DNA of 58,348 bases from Desulfatitalea sp. UBA4791 (GTDB lineage Bacteria > Desulfobacterota > Desulfobacteria > Desulfobacterales > Desulfosarcinaceae): assembly GCA_002402905.1 (NCBI GenBank), contig DHGT01000114.1, forward strand, positions 8,328 to 66,675, written 5' to 3'. Made by a program: the position numbers and the translations under genes. Positions 26,637-35,244 of this stretch are shown here, piece after piece. Within the stretch, counting starts at the first letter, position 1, and each line of letters opens with the position of its first letter. A model generated the notes under the pieces. That model was not told where the DNA came from. It ran no database searches and was given only the letters and a program-made list of their open reading frames with translations.

Positions 26637-26906
26637 ATGAGCAACAAACCCGACATCGATAAAAATGAGCTTTGTGAGAAAATCCGTGAGATATACCCCG
26701 ATATCGGTACATGCGGCATCGATATCGACGTAACCTACAGCGATGAGCAGCAACGGTGGGTGGTCGACCTGAAAAAGGATGCCCATGAGCTGAAAACCTA
26801 TCTGGAAGATGGCGATGCCGAGCTTTGTTTGACCGGCAAACAGTGTGTCGGCCTGGGGATAGAGATCGCACAACTCGTCGGCAATATTCAAAGAATGCCC
26901 GGATAA
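26637..26906 (+). CDS. Small conserved-looking hypothetical protein
   Basis: An 89-residue acidic cytoplasmic protein (MSNKPDIDKNELCEKIREIY) with three cysteines and no recognised domain. A strong ribosome binding site, AGGAGG, at 26625-26632 with ATG close behind makes it a real gene. The central part (DIDVTYSDEQQRWVVDLKK followed by a Leu-rich helix) looks like an alpha/beta fold. It stands alone, 317 bases from the divergent cyclase start and 198 bases before fumC. I assign no function. Confidence 0.7.
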   Translation: MSNKPDIDKNELCEKIREIYPDIGTCGIDIDVTYSDEQQRWVVDLKKDAHELKTYLEDGDAELCLTGKQCVGLGIEIAQLVGNIQRMPG

Positions 26907-27104
26907 AGGGCGCAGCCAGACCAAAGGTGGCCTCTTATCCCGCCCAACGGTGTTCGGGGAAGGTGTCGTAACCGCTGTTTTCAACGATGCCTTTTCCGAT
27001 CGCTGAGGGGTTTGTCTTGTTTTTTTGCCTGAGGCTTTAATGACTGGTTCATGCTTTTGTTTAGTGGTATTATAATCTATTTTCATCACTTTTGAGGGAC
27101 ACCC

Positions 27105-28490
27105 ATGCCTTCGATCAACGCCTCCCGGGAATTTCGTGAAGAACAAGACAGCATGGGCGTCGTGCGTGTTCCGGCCGAGGCGTACTATGGCTCCCAGACC
27201 CAACGGGCGGTAGAGAATTTCGCCAGCAGCGGGATCAGACCGCCCACGGCCTTTATACACGCCCTGGCCCTGGTCAAACGCTGCGCAGCCCAGACAAATG
27301 CCGTATTGGGGCTTTTGGAGACCCGCCTGGCCGATGCCATTGCCGCATCGGCCGACGAGGTTCTCACCGGTGCCTTCGGCGATCAGTTCGTGGTGGATCT
27401 GTTTCAAACCGGATCGGGCACCTCCACCAACATGAACATGAACGAGGTGCTGGCGTCACGGGCCAACGAGATATTGACCGGGCAACGGGGCGGAAGGTCG
27501 CCGGTCCACCCCAACGACCATGTCAACATGGGACAGTCGAGCAACGATGCGATACCAACGGCGTTGCATGTCGCTGCGGCCCGTCATATCGACCAGGCCC
27601 TGCGGCCGGCCCTCGACCATCTGAGGGCGACGCTGGCCCAAAAGTCGATCGCATTCAATCATGTGCGCAAAATCGGAAGAACCCACCTGCAGGACGCCGT
27701 TCCCATGACGCTCGGGCAGGCCTTCTCGGGCTTCGTTCGCCAAATCGACCTGGCCATCGAGCGTATGGACGCGGTCATGCCCAGGTTGTGCGAATTGGCG
27801 TTGGGAGGCACCGCCGTGGGCAGCGGTCTCAATGCCCATCCCCAATTTGCGAGTGCGACCATCGGGCGTCTAACCAACCTGACCAAGATCCGGTTCACCG
27901 AGGCGGCTAATCATTTCGAGGCCCAGGGTGCGCGCGATGCGGTCGTGGAAACCAGCGGCGCACTCAAGACCGTGGCGGTCGGTCTGGTGAAAATCGCCAA
28001 TGACATCCGTTGGCTGGGATCGGGCCCGCGTTGCGGTATCGGTGAGCTCAGGCTGCCCGCCTTGCAGCCCGGTTCGTCCATCATGCCGGGCAAGGTCAAC
28101 CCGGTGATCCCGGAAGCGGTGATTCAGATGGCCTACCAGGTGATGGGCAACGATACGACGATTACCCTCGCCGGTCAGTCCGGAAATTTCGAGCTGAACG
28201 TGACCCTGCCGCTGCTGGCCCACAACCTGCTGCAGTCTCTGGACCTGGTGGCGCTTGCCGCTCGTCTGCTGGCCGACAAGTGTATTCAAAAATTGGAAGC
28301 GGACGAAAAAAGATGTGAACAGTTCATCGAGCAAAGCCTCGCGCTGGTGACCGGGCTTGTCCCCGACATCGGGTACGACCGGGCCGCCGAATTGGCCAAG
28401 CGCGCCTACGAGACCGGAAAAACCATTCGTCAGGTGGTCACCGAGGCAAAGGTGCTGCCTGAGGAACGGATCGATGACCTGCTGGGCTGA
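27105..28490 (+). CDS. fumC: Class II fumarate hydratase
   Basis: Cytoplasmic, cofactor-free fumarase interconverting fumarate and L-malate. The 461 residues match the family. Visible signatures are the TGSGTSTNMNMNEVLA region, HPNDHVNMGQSSND, GRTHLQDAVPMTLGQ and the superfamily signature GSSIMPGKVNPV. Residue context fits FumC rather than aspartase or argininosuccinate lyase, although aspartase shares most motifs. TGAGGG before ATG at 27105 is a weak ribosome binding site. It is a single gene between two small hypothetical genes. Confidence 0.93.
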   Translation: MPSINASREFREEQDSMGVVRVPAEAYYGSQTQRAVENFASSGIRPPTAFIHALALVKRCAAQTNAVLGLLETRLADAIAASADEVLTGAFGDQFVVDLFQTGSGTSTNMNMNEVLASRANEILTGQRGGRSPVHPNDHVNMGQSSNDAIPTALHVAAARHIDQALRPALDHLRATLAQKSIAFNHVRKIGRTHLQDAVPMTLGQAFSGFVRQIDLAIERMDAVMPRLCELALGGTAVGSGLNAHPQFASATIGRLTNLTKIRFTEAANHFEAQGARDAVVETSGALKTVAVGLVKIANDIRWLGSGPRCGIGELRLPALQPGSSIMPGKVNPVIPEAVIQMAYQVMGNDTTITLAGQSGNFELNVTLPLLAHNLLQSLDLVALAARLLADKCIQKLEADEKRCEQFIEQSLALVTGLVPDIGYDRAAELAKRAYETGKTIRQVVTEAKVLPEERIDDLLG

Positions 28491-28570
28491 GATGCGAGTC
28501 GCACCGCCCGGTGACATGAACCAGATGGATTGCTCCCGACTATCTTTTTTAACCATCAAGGAGGTGAGAT

Positions 28571-28780
28571 ATGGCCGAAAAGCGTTATCAGATTAAATCC
28601 GCCTGCCCCCAATGCGGGTGCAGCTTTGCCACCAACCTATCCGCAGAAGAGCTCAAACGGCGATATGGCGATGTACCCAATATCGAGCTGGAGTGTGGTG
28701 AATGCATGGCTCACTACACCACTAGCATGGCAGAGGCATGTCCGGAATGGGACAAGGAATGCAAGCTGAAAGCCAAGTAG
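28571..28780 (+). CDS. Small zinc-ribbon-like protein
   Basis: A 69-residue protein with two CxxC knuckles, CPQCG near the N-terminus and CGEC in the middle, plus two more cysteines near the C-terminus. This fits a zinc ribbon. The excellent ribosome binding site AAGGAGGTGAGAT directly before ATG at 28571 shows it is translated. It lies 80 bases after fumC and 60 bases before the ferritin-like gene. I cannot assign a function. Confidence 0.75.
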   Translation: MAEKRYQIKSACPQCGCSFATNLSAEELKRRYGDVPNIELECGECMAHYTTSMAEACPEWDKECKLKAK

Positions 28781-28840
28781 CGTCCATTTACACATAATTT
28801 TCGCTGGATACCAGAGAAAGAGGGAAAGGAACCCGCCAAG

Positions 28841-29317
28841 ATGATGTACGATTTCAACGCCGATGACATTTTTGAAATTGCCGAACAACTGGAGCGAAAC
28901 GGCGCCCAATTCTACCGCACCGCAGCCGAGTCCACCCAGGATGCGGATGCGCGCGAGCTGTTGCTCAAACTGGCTGCCATGGAAGATGATCACGAGAAGA
29001 CCTTTGTCCAAATGAGATCCGAGCTCAAGGCCTCTGAGAAGAAGGCGACCGTTTTCGATCCGGAAGGCGATGCGGTGGCCTATCTCAGGGCATTGGCAGA
29101 CACGCGCGTTTTTTTCGAAAAACCGATCGACACCTCTTCCCTGGAGGCAATTTTGAAAGATGCCATCACGGCTGAAAAAGATTCCATCGTTTTTTACTTG
29201 GGGATGCGCGAAGCGGTACCGGCGGATCTGGGGCGCCATCGGCTGGACGACGTGATTCAGGAAGAGATGGGACATATCCGCTTGTTGAGCAAATCCCTGG
29301 TGGCCTCGAAAAAATAG
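28841..29317 (+). CDS. Rubrerythrin/ferritin-like diiron protein
   Basis: A 158-residue four-helix-bundle protein. The diiron ligand pattern is seen as AEQLERNGAQFYRTAAE (Glu), MEDDHEKTF (ExxH), ITAEKDSIVFY (Glu) and QEEMGHIRLL (ExxH). The C-terminal rubredoxin domain of classical rubrerythrin is missing, so the electron donor must be separate. The family typically reduces peroxide or stores iron in anaerobes. AGGGAAAGGAA precedes two adjacent ATG codons; the first is used. Confidence 0.85.
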   Translation: MMYDFNADDIFEIAEQLERNGAQFYRTAAESTQDADARELLLKLAAMEDDHEKTFVQMRSELKASEKKATVFDPEGDAVAYLRALADTRVFFEKPIDTSSLEAILKDAITAEKDSIVFYLGMREAVPADLGRHRLDDVIQEEMGHIRLLSKSLVASKK

Positions 29318-29367
29318 TTTTCCCCCCACACGCTGCGATCTGTCGTGTTTTGGATGGGGCTTCGGCG

Positions 29368-29396
29368 CGGGGCTGCGATAGAAGGATGCAGCCCCG
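29368..29396. terminator. GC-rich hairpin between convergent genes
   Basis: A perfect 9-bp stem (CGGGGCTGC at 29368-29376 with GCAGCCCCG at 29388-29396) and an 11-base loop lie between the convergent ferritin-like and Crp/Fnr genes. There is no T-run on either side, so efficient intrinsic termination is uncertain. Confidence 0.4.
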
Positions 29397-29479
29397 TCCG
29401 CCGGCCATTCCGCGATGCGGTGGACCGCTTGCCGGATCGGTCACCCACACCACCTCCGATCGCATGGATCGTCGCCCGG

Positions 29480-30187
29480 CTATTCCGCCAAACGACCGTT
29501 TTCTGCGAGATCTTCGAGTGCGGTTCGATCATTGATAGCGATCTCCGCTCCCTGCACCGTGATGATTCCCTGCGCGGACATCTTGCCCAGTATGCGGGAG
29601 AGCGTTTCCGGAATGGTCCCCAACAGGCTGGCCAATTGCCCCTTGGAAATCGGCAGGCGGATGTCATTCGCGGACGCCTGTTCTTCGGAAAGGTAGATCA
29701 GGTAGGAGGCCAATCGACCCGGCACCTCCTTCAGGGATAAATTTTCCACCTGAACCGTAAACTGGCGCAGCCGCATGCTGAGCATGGCCAGCATGTTGAG
29801 CGCCAGAGAAGGATGGGTGGCGATTAAATCGATGAACGCCTGGCGGGGGAAAAAGAGCAGTCGGCTTTTTTCCACGGTTTGGGCATTGGCTGGAAAGTGT
29901 TGCCCCGAAAAGACCGGCACTTCCCCGAAAGGCTGGCCCGGACCGTAAATGTGCAGGATTTGCTCTTTGCCTTCCGGGGATACCTTGAAGATCTTAATTT
30001 TTCCGCTGGAAACGATATAAAAGCCGTTCCCCTCGTCCCCTTCCCAGAAGATCGGGGCGTTGCGATCAAAGGACATTTCCCGGCTGATCTCTTCGAGCCG
30101 GTCCAGCTGTTCATCATCCAGACCGCCGAACAAGGGGCTCAGGTTGAGAATGTCACGTTTTCGGAACGCTTCGGTGTCTGTTGCCAT
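29480..30187 (-). CDS. hcpR: Crp/Fnr-family regulator, HcpR-type by context
   Basis: A 235-residue regulator with an N-terminal cyclic-nucleotide-type beta-barrel (GNGFYIVSSGKIKIFKVSPEGKEQI, then FGEVPVFSGQHFPANAQT), a dimer helix and a C-terminal winged helix (ISKGQLASLLGTIPETLSRIL). There is no FNR-type N-terminal cysteine cluster. It is divergent from hcp, and two TTGA(C/T)-N4-GTCAA palindromes lie between the genes. This arrangement matches HcpR, the Crp/Fnr regulator of hybrid-cluster-protein and nitrosative-stress genes in sulfate reducers. The symbol rests on context rather than experiment. Confidence 0.82.
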   Translation of the reverse strand: MATDTEAFRKRDILNLSPLFGGLDDEQLDRLEEISREMSFDRNAPIFWEGDEGNGFYIVSSGKIKIFKVSPEGKEQILHIYGPGQPFGEVPVFSGQHFPANAQTVEKSRLLFFPRQAFIDLIATHPSLALNMLAMLSMRLRQFTVQVENLSLKEVPGRLASYLIYLSEEQASANDIRLPISKGQLASLLGTIPETLSRILGKMSAQGIITVQGAEIAINDRTALEDLAENGRLAE

Positions 30188-30328
30188 TTGAGCCCTATCC
30201 CTTTCCGCTTGATCGAAAGTGTTGCGTGAATAATTTCAAAAAAAGGGGGGGTGATCGATACAAAGATCTTCGCATGGGGCTGGCGCAACCGGCCGCCCGT
30301 CAAAATCGAAGGCACTTTGATCGATAAC

Positions 30329-30342
30329 TTGATTTAAGTCAA
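30329..30342. promoter_or_regulatory. Crp/Fnr-type binding palindrome 1
   Basis: TTGATTTAAGTCAA: half sites TTGAT and GTCAA separated by four bases, one mismatch to perfect symmetry. The palindrome extends by one base on each side (C...G). Confidence 0.65.
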
Positions 30343-30411
30343 GGTGTCTCGGCGGCTCATGGGTTACACCTCATCCCAGGTGCGGGATAAAACGCATCAT
30401 CCAACCCGGGC

Positions 30412-30425
30412 TTGACTTAGGTCAA
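30412..30425. promoter_or_regulatory. Crp/Fnr-type binding palindrome 2
   Basis: TTGACTTAGGTCAA: perfect half sites TTGAC and GTCAA with a four-base spacer, on the hcp-proximal side. It is the better of the two sites. Confidence 0.75.
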
Positions 30426-30522
30426 TGCCATCCTCGAACGGATGAGGTTAAGGTGAGGGAAAATCGAGGCCGAAGATTCGGTCCAACATGTCGAGGCGTA
30501 AAAATAAAAAAGGAGGCACACC

Positions 30523-32148
30523 ATGTTTTGTTTTCAATGCGAGCAAACAGCCAAAGGCGAAGGATGCACCAAAATCGGCATATGCGGCAAGCAACCCGAT
30601 ACGGCTGCCCTTCAGGATCTTTTGATATACGCGGTCAAGGGGCTTTCCAAAGTGGCGGTGGCGGCGGGCAAGGCCGGCATCAGCGATCCCCGGGTGGACA
30701 AGTTCACCTGCGAGGCGATTTTTTCCACCTTGACCAACGTGGATTTCGACCCGGACCGTTTCGTGGCCATGATTCGCGAGTGTGTGCGGTTGCGTGACGA
30801 GCTCAAGGCCAAGGTCGAAGCGGCCGGTACGCGCGTCGGATCGGAGGGACCGGTGGGGTTTGTGCCCGGAGCGGACCGGGCGGCCATGGTATCCCAGGGG
30901 GAAAAGGTGGGGATTCCTTCGGTCGACGAACTCGATCCGGACATTCGCAGCCTGCGGGAGTTGCTGGTCTACGGCATCAAGGGACTGGCGGCCTACGCGG
31001 ACCATGCCCGTATCCTGGGGCAGGAAGACGAGGCGGTCTATCGGTTCGTCCATGAGGCCATGGCCGCTACCCTGGACGACACATTGGGCGTCAACGACCT
31101 GGTCGGACTGGCGCTCAAATGCGGGGAAGTCAATCTGCGGGCCATGGAGCTGCTCGACGCCGGCAACACGGGTACCTATGGCCATCCGGTGCCGACCGCG
31201 GTACCCCTCGGACACAAGAAAGGCAAGGCGCTGCTCGTATCGGGCCACGACCTGAAGGATTTGGAGATGATCCTGCAGCAGACCGAGGGCAAAGGCATTT
31301 ACGTCTACACCCATGGCGAGATGTTGCCCACGCATGGATATCCGGGGTTGAAAAAATATGGCCATTTTTACGGTCATTACGGCACGGCATGGCAGAATCA
31401 GGCCAAGGAGTTCGCGGCATTTCCGGGCGCCATCGTCATGACCACCAACTGCATTCAGAAACCCAAAGAGAGCTATCAGGACAATATCTTCACCACCGGT
31501 TTGGTGGGGTGGCCCGGTGTCCAGCACATCGCCGACAAGAATTTCGCTCCGGCCATCGATAAAGCCCTGGCGCTGCCGGGGTTCGCGAGCGACGAACCGG
31601 GTAAATCGGTCATGGTCGGTTTCGGTCGCAACGCGGTGCTGGGTGTGGCCGGCCAGGTGATCGAAGCGGTCAAAAACAAAGCCATCCGTCACTTTTTCCT
31701 GGTGGGCGGCTGCGACGGCGCCAAACCGGGCCGAGACTACTACACGCGGCTGGTCGAGCAGATTCCCAAAGATTGCGTGATCCTGACCCTGGCCTGTGGC
31801 AAATTTCGCTTTTTCGACAAGGAGTTGGGGGATATCGGCGGAATTCCCCGCCTGCTGGACATCGGTCAGTGCAACGATGCCTACTCGGCCATCAAGATCG
31901 CGGCGGCCCTGGCCGATGCCTTCGGGTGCGGGGTCAACGACCTGCCGCTCTCCATGATCCTGTCGTGGTACGAGCAGAAGGCGTGCGTCATTCTGCTGAG
32001 CCTGCTTCACCTGGGTATCAAGAACATTCGCCTGGGTCCGAGTCTGCCGGCTTTTATCAGTCCCAACGTGCTCGACGTGCTGGTGAAGAATTTCAACATC
32101 ATGCCGATCAGCACGCCGGAACAGGATTTGAAGGCGATTCTGGGATAG
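30523..32148 (+). CDS. hcp: Hybrid cluster protein
   Basis: A 541-residue cytoplasmic iron-sulfur-oxygen protein, implicated as a nitric oxide reductase or protein S-nitrosylase and formerly called hydroxylamine reductase. N-terminal cluster cysteines are at 3, 6, 15 and 21 (CFQCEQTAKGEGC). Hybrid-cluster ligands lie in THGEMLPTHGY, TTNCIQKP, VGGCDGAKPGRDYY, LACGKFRF and IGQCNDAY. The ribosome binding site AAAGGAGG is strong. It leads an operon with an HD/zinc-ribbon protein and a ferredoxin, and is probably controlled by the divergent Crp/Fnr regulator. Confidence 0.96.
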   Translation: MFCFQCEQTAKGEGCTKIGICGKQPDTAALQDLLIYAVKGLSKVAVAAGKAGISDPRVDKFTCEAIFSTLTNVDFDPDRFVAMIRECVRLRDELKAKVEAAGTRVGSEGPVGFVPGADRAAMVSQGEKVGIPSVDELDPDIRSLRELLVYGIKGLAAYADHARILGQEDEAVYRFVHEAMAATLDDTLGVNDLVGLALKCGEVNLRAMELLDAGNTGTYGHPVPTAVPLGHKKGKALLVSGHDLKDLEMILQQTEGKGIYVYTHGEMLPTHGYPGLKKYGHFYGHYGTAWQNQAKEFAAFPGAIVMTTNCIQKPKESYQDNIFTTGLVGWPGVQHIADKNFAPAIDKALALPGFASDEPGKSVMVGFGRNAVLGVAGQVIEAVKNKAIRHFFLVGGCDGAKPGRDYYTRLVEQIPKDCVILTLACGKFRFFDKELGDIGGIPRLLDIGQCNDAYSAIKIAAALADAFGCGVNDLPLSMILSWYEQKACVILLSLLHLGIKNIRLGPSLPAFISPNVLDVLVKNFNIMPISTPEQDLKAILG

Positions 32149-32162
32149 GGTGCGCAGATGCT

Positions 32163-32191
32163 TTCCCGGGGCGGTTCGGCCGCTCCGGGAA
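32163..32191 (+). terminator. Stable hairpin between hcp and the next gene
   Basis: A 12-bp stem with one G-T pair (32163-32174 with 32180-32191) closes on a TTCGG loop, 14 bases after the hcp stop. No T-run follows, so an mRNA-stabilising or attenuating hairpin that lowers expression of the downstream genes relative to hcp is more likely than full termination. Confidence 0.5.
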
Positions 32192-32310
32192 GGCAACCCC
32201 GTTGAGTCTTCTGGTGGTCGATCCCTGATTGGGCGGGTTGCGGCCCCTGCATCGAGGGACCGACCATCAGACGACTGAACCTGACCGTTCGAGATCAAGG
32301 AGGTACGACC

Positions 32311-33012
32311 ATGAAATGCCCTGGACAAGATAGCCAATTCTGGGATGCCAAATCCATATTCGAAGCCCCATGCCCGCAGTGCGGTCATCCGGTGGAGTTC
32401 TTCAAGGACGACACCAGTCGTAGATGCGGCCACTGTGGTCATCGCTTCGTCAACCCCAAGATGGACTTCGGTTGTGCCGCCTACTGCAAATTCGCCGAAC
32501 AGTGCCTCGGCCAGCTGCCCCCCGAACTCGTGGCCCAGAAAGAAGAGCTGTTCAAAGACCGGGTGGCCATTGCGGTCAAGCGCCACTTGAAGACCGATTT
32601 CAAACGAATCGGTCGGGCGGCCCGCCGGGCGCGTCATGCCGAACAGATCTGTCGGGACGAACAGGCCAACCCGGCCGCCGTGCTGATCGCCGCCTATCTT
32701 TGGGACATCGGGGCCGCATCGCCGGCGGCAGGCGCAGAGGGCGGTCCGGCGCACGCCTTGCTCGCCGAATTGAAGGCACCGGCGCCGTTGATCGAAAAAG
32801 TGACTGGAATTCTTGGTGATTCCAACAGTGCCAACGGGGACGGGCACAAAGATCGTCTGGTGGCCGGCGATGCCGCCGCCATCGTCAACCTGGAGGACGC
32901 GTTGAAGCAGGATCCGGCCCTGAGCGATGGCATGGCAGAACAGATCGAGCGCCAATTGAAGACCGATACGGGCAAAGCTTACGCCCGGAGGATGTTGTTG
33001 GGTGCCGAATAA
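32311..33012 (+). CDS. HD-domain-related protein with N-terminal zinc ribbon and cysteine cluster
   Basis: A 233-residue protein of unassigned function. The N-terminus has a zinc ribbon (CPQCG...CGHCG), then GCAAYCKFAEQC, a possible Fe-S or metal site. The C-terminal part resembles an HD phosphohydrolase (HAEQICRDEQANPAAVLIAAYLWDIG), but the expected HD pair is replaced by WD, so the metal-dependent hydrolase function is doubtful. AAGGAGG precedes ATG at 32311. It is co-directional with hcp and overlaps the upstream part of the following frame, suggesting a role in hybrid-cluster protein maturation or nitrosative stress (inference). Confidence 0.75.
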   Translation: MKCPGQDSQFWDAKSIFEAPCPQCGHPVEFFKDDTSRRCGHCGHRFVNPKMDFGCAAYCKFAEQCLGQLPPELVAQKEELFKDRVAIAVKRHLKTDFKRIGRAARRARHAEQICRDEQANPAAVLIAAYLWDIGAASPAAGAEGGPAHALLAELKAPAPLIEKVTGILGDSNSANGDGHKDRLVAGDAAAIVNLEDALKQDPALSDGMAEQIERQLKTDTGKAYARRMLLGAE

Positions 33013-33034
33013 ACGACCAAATGTGAGGTATGTT

Positions 33035-33778
33035 ATGAAGATAAAGCGTAAAATCATTCAAATAGACGAAGAGAAGTGCGACGGCTGCGGTAATTGCGTG
33101 ATCGGCTGTGCCGAGGGGGCCCTGGCCATCGTGGACGGCAAAGCGAAAGTCATTTCCGATAACCTTTGCGACGGTTTGGGCGCCTGTATCGGCGAATGCC
33201 CCCAAGGGGCGCTGACGATCATCGAGCGGGAAGCCCAAGCGTTCGATGAGGAGGCCGTCGAGGTGCACCTGTCGACCCGCCAGCAAGACGACCCGGAAGA
33301 AAAGCCCATGGCCTGCGGCTGCCCTTCGGCCCAGATCCAGAGTTTCAGTCCGTGCGCCAAAGCCAATCAGCCCATGCGCCAGACTGCGGAAAATGAATCG
33401 ACCTTGACCCATTGGCCGGTGCAGATCCGCCTGGTACCGCCCGACGCCCCATTCCTGAAAGGCGCGGACCTGCTGGTCGCAGCCGATTGCGTTCCAGTCG
33501 CATTTCCGTCGTTTCACCAGGATTTCCTGCAAGGCAAAACGGTGATGCTGGGCTGCCCCAAGTTCGACGATGTCCAGGCCTACGTGGAAAAGTTCGCCGC
33601 CATCTTCAAGACAGCCGGCATTAAACGCATCACCATCGTGATCATGGAGGTGCCGTGTTGCGCCGGGATGCCCAGAATCGTGCAAAAAGCGATGGAGAAG
33701 GCTGGCGTACAGATTCCTGTCGAGCAGGTGGTGGTCAGCACCCGCGGCCGCATCCTCGAAACACGCAAGGTGGCCTGA
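33035..33778 (+). CDS. 2[4Fe-4S] ferredoxin-domain protein of the hcp operon
   Basis: A 247-residue cytoplasmic protein. Two N-terminal ferredoxin motifs are CDGCGNCVIGCAEGA and CDGLGACIGECPQGA, and the C-terminal half has an additional cysteine region (MACGCPSAQ; VPCCAGMPRIVQKA). The second ferredoxin motif has LGA where the usual pattern has a cysteine-glycine-cysteine run but keeps enough cysteines for a cluster. The start is ATG at 33035 after GAGG; the frame open from 33002 overlaps the upstream gene. Its position suggests it passes electrons to the hybrid cluster protein. Confidence 0.85.
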   Translation: MKIKRKIIQIDEEKCDGCGNCVIGCAEGALAIVDGKAKVISDNLCDGLGACIGECPQGALTIIEREAQAFDEEAVEVHLSTRQQDDPEEKPMACGCPSAQIQSFSPCAKANQPMRQTAENESTLTHWPVQIRLVPPDAPFLKGADLLVAADCVPVAFPSFHQDFLQGKTVMLGCPKFDDVQAYVEKFAAIFKTAGIKRITIVIMEVPCCAGMPRIVQKAMEKAGVQIPVEQVVVSTRGRILETRKVA

Positions 33779-33826
33779 CGGCCTTGCCCGGCTATTTTTC
33801 TTGATACAGCCAGCTATCCATGCCAT

Positions 33827-33853
33827 GACGGGTGGGCCCAAAGCCCGCCCGTC
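33827..33853 (+). terminator. Terminator-like hairpin after the hcp operon
   Basis: An 11-bp stem with one G-T pair (GACGGGTGGGC at 33827-33837 with GCCCGCCCGTC at 33843-33853) and the loop CCAAA, 48 bases after the ferredoxin stop. No T-run follows. Confidence 0.45.
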
Positions 33854-33895
33854 GGCTTAATGAGACCCACCCTCCATCCTATCCCGCCGAATCGC

Positions 33896-33924
33896 TTGAC
33901 GATCCGTCGCAACTCGCCTAAGTT
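33896..33924 (+). promoter_or_regulatory. Weak promoter candidate before the ECF sigma operon
   Basis: TTGACG at 33896-33901, a 17-base spacer and TAAGTT at 33919-33924. The -35 is good and the -10 is poor. The position, about 135 bases before the sigma gene, is reasonable. Confidence 0.3.
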
Positions 33925-34059
33925 GGCCGCGTCGTTTGGTCCGGTTTAATTTTTTTCAATGAAATACCGTTGGTGTAAACAAATCGAAAATGTCTGACGT
34001 CTTTACGGTTAACAAGGGGTTTAGCCGGGAGGCGTGGGGCTTCGAAATGAAAAGACGCT

Positions 34060-34692
34060 ATGAGCGGATCCGATACAATGGACAATCCGAACGTTTCCGG
34101 CCAGGACGACCAGACCGCCCGGCTGGTGACTCTGGCCCAAAATGGCGATCATACGGCTTTTCATCGCCTGGCGGATCGATATCAACCGGGAATTTTTCGC
34201 ATGATGTACTACCGGACCCGCTCCAGAATGGATGCCGAAGATTTGACCCAGGACGTGTTTCTCAGGGCCTACAAACAAATCGGCCGAATCGAATCGCCGG
34301 CGCTTTTTCGCAGTTGGCTCTACCGGATCGCCGTCAACCGGGTGAAGGACTTTTACCGCCGGCAGCGAATCAAATCCCTTGTGGGATGGGTCTCCATGGA
34401 CGAGGAAGGATTTCGGGAGAGCGAAGAGATGGTCGTGGCGCCCGATGCCGAGGAGCGATTGGATCGCCGGGATTTCTGGAACCGCGTGGAGGGATTGCTG
34501 GAGCGATTGTCGAAAAAGGAGCGGGAGGCGTTTTTGCTGCGATTTTTCGATCAGCTCTCTATCCAGGAGATGACCACCGCCATGGGCAAGAATGAGAGCA
34601 CGGTCAAGACCCATCTTTATCGTGCCCTGAATAAGATCAAGGCCGCCATGGCCGAAACGCCCGACAAAGACGATTTTTGGGAGTCGATATGA
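34060..34692 (+). CDS. ECF-type RNA polymerase sigma factor
   Basis: A 210-residue sigma70-family extracytoplasmic-function sigma factor. Region 2 is seen in ADRYQPGIFRMMYYRTRSRMDAEDLTQDVF and SWLYRIAVNRVKDFYRR, and region 4 in LLERLSKKEREAFLLRFFDQLSIQEM with the recognition helix around NESTVKTHLYRAL. The start at 34060 has a weak ribosome binding site; ATG at 34078 is an alternative. The end overlaps the next gene, which encodes a membrane anti-sigma factor, as ATGA. Confidence 0.93.
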   Translation: MSGSDTMDNPNVSGQDDQTARLVTLAQNGDHTAFHRLADRYQPGIFRMMYYRTRSRMDAEDLTQDVFLRAYKQIGRIESPALFRSWLYRIAVNRVKDFYRRQRIKSLVGWVSMDEEGFRESEEMVVAPDAEERLDRRDFWNRVEGLLERLSKKEREAFLLRFFDQLSIQEMTTAMGKNESTVKTHLYRALNKIKAAMAETPDKDDFWESI

Positions 34693-35228
34693 ACGACCGA
34701 TTCGAAGAACGGCACCTGAGTGAAGACGAGTTCACCCAGGCGATCGTGGAAAGGGATTCACTGCCGGACGGTCTCAACGCTCACCTGGTGCGCTGTCCCA
34801 GTTGCGCCGAACGGTTGGCCCGCTTCGAGAGCCGGCTGGCTGGCATGGGCCGCATGGCCCGAAGCTCGGCCCCCTCGCCGGCACGCCCCTTTCGACTGCC
34901 GCAGACCGACCCAAAAGAACCCCTCTGGCAGCGCAAGTCGATCCTGGCCATGGGGATTTCGGCGATGGTGCTGCTGGCCGTGGTGGTGTGGCGGCCGGCA
35001 TGGTTCACAGCGCCCCGGTCCGCGCCGGCCGTGGCGTTCGACGCGGCAGCGGACCGGCGGTTGATGGAAGATATCGATGCCATCGTGGACAATGCCCTGC
35101 CCGAGGCCTATCAGCAGGTGGCGTTCTTCGATACACCCGATTTTTCAGATAGCATCAGCGATGGACAGGATGTTTTCGACTGGATCGTACCTTCTATAGA
35201 TGAAGAAGATGATGATTTTTTATCTTAA
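34689..35228 (+). CDS. Single-pass membrane anti-sigma factor with zinc-finger-like motif
   Basis: A 179-residue protein. The cytoplasmic N-terminus carries LNAHLVRCPSCAERL, the HxxxCxxC core of the zinc anti-sigma (ZAS) domain. One membrane segment is at about residues 98-115 (ILAMGISAMVLLAVVVW). The periplasmic tail is acidic (PSIDEEDDDFL). It starts in an ATGA overlap with the sigma gene. It probably holds the sigma factor inactive until an envelope signal arrives. Confidence 0.85.
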   Translation: MNDRFEERHLSEDEFTQAIVERDSLPDGLNAHLVRCPSCAERLARFESRLAGMGRMARSSAPSPARPFRLPQTDPKEPLWQRKSILAMGISAMVLLAVVVWRPAWFTAPRSAPAVAFDAAADRRLMEDIDAIVDNALPEAYQQVAFFDTPDFSDSISDGQDVFDWIVPSIDEEDDDFLS

Positions 35229-35244
35229 GACAAGGAGATGTTTC

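Larger units (their letters stand above)
30188..30522. promoter_or_regulatory. Divergent hcpR-hcp control region
   Basis: This 335-bp region has no gene. It carries both starts and two Crp/Fnr-type palindromes, annotated separately. The palindrome nearer hcp is centred 104 bases before its ATG. I cannot place -10 boxes with confidence. Confidence 0.7.

Noticed and set aside
30448..33057. 869-codon open frame on the minus strand opposite hcp
   Set aside because: It lies antisense to three well-supported genes, shows no recognisable protein features, and results from the codon bias of GC-rich genes.
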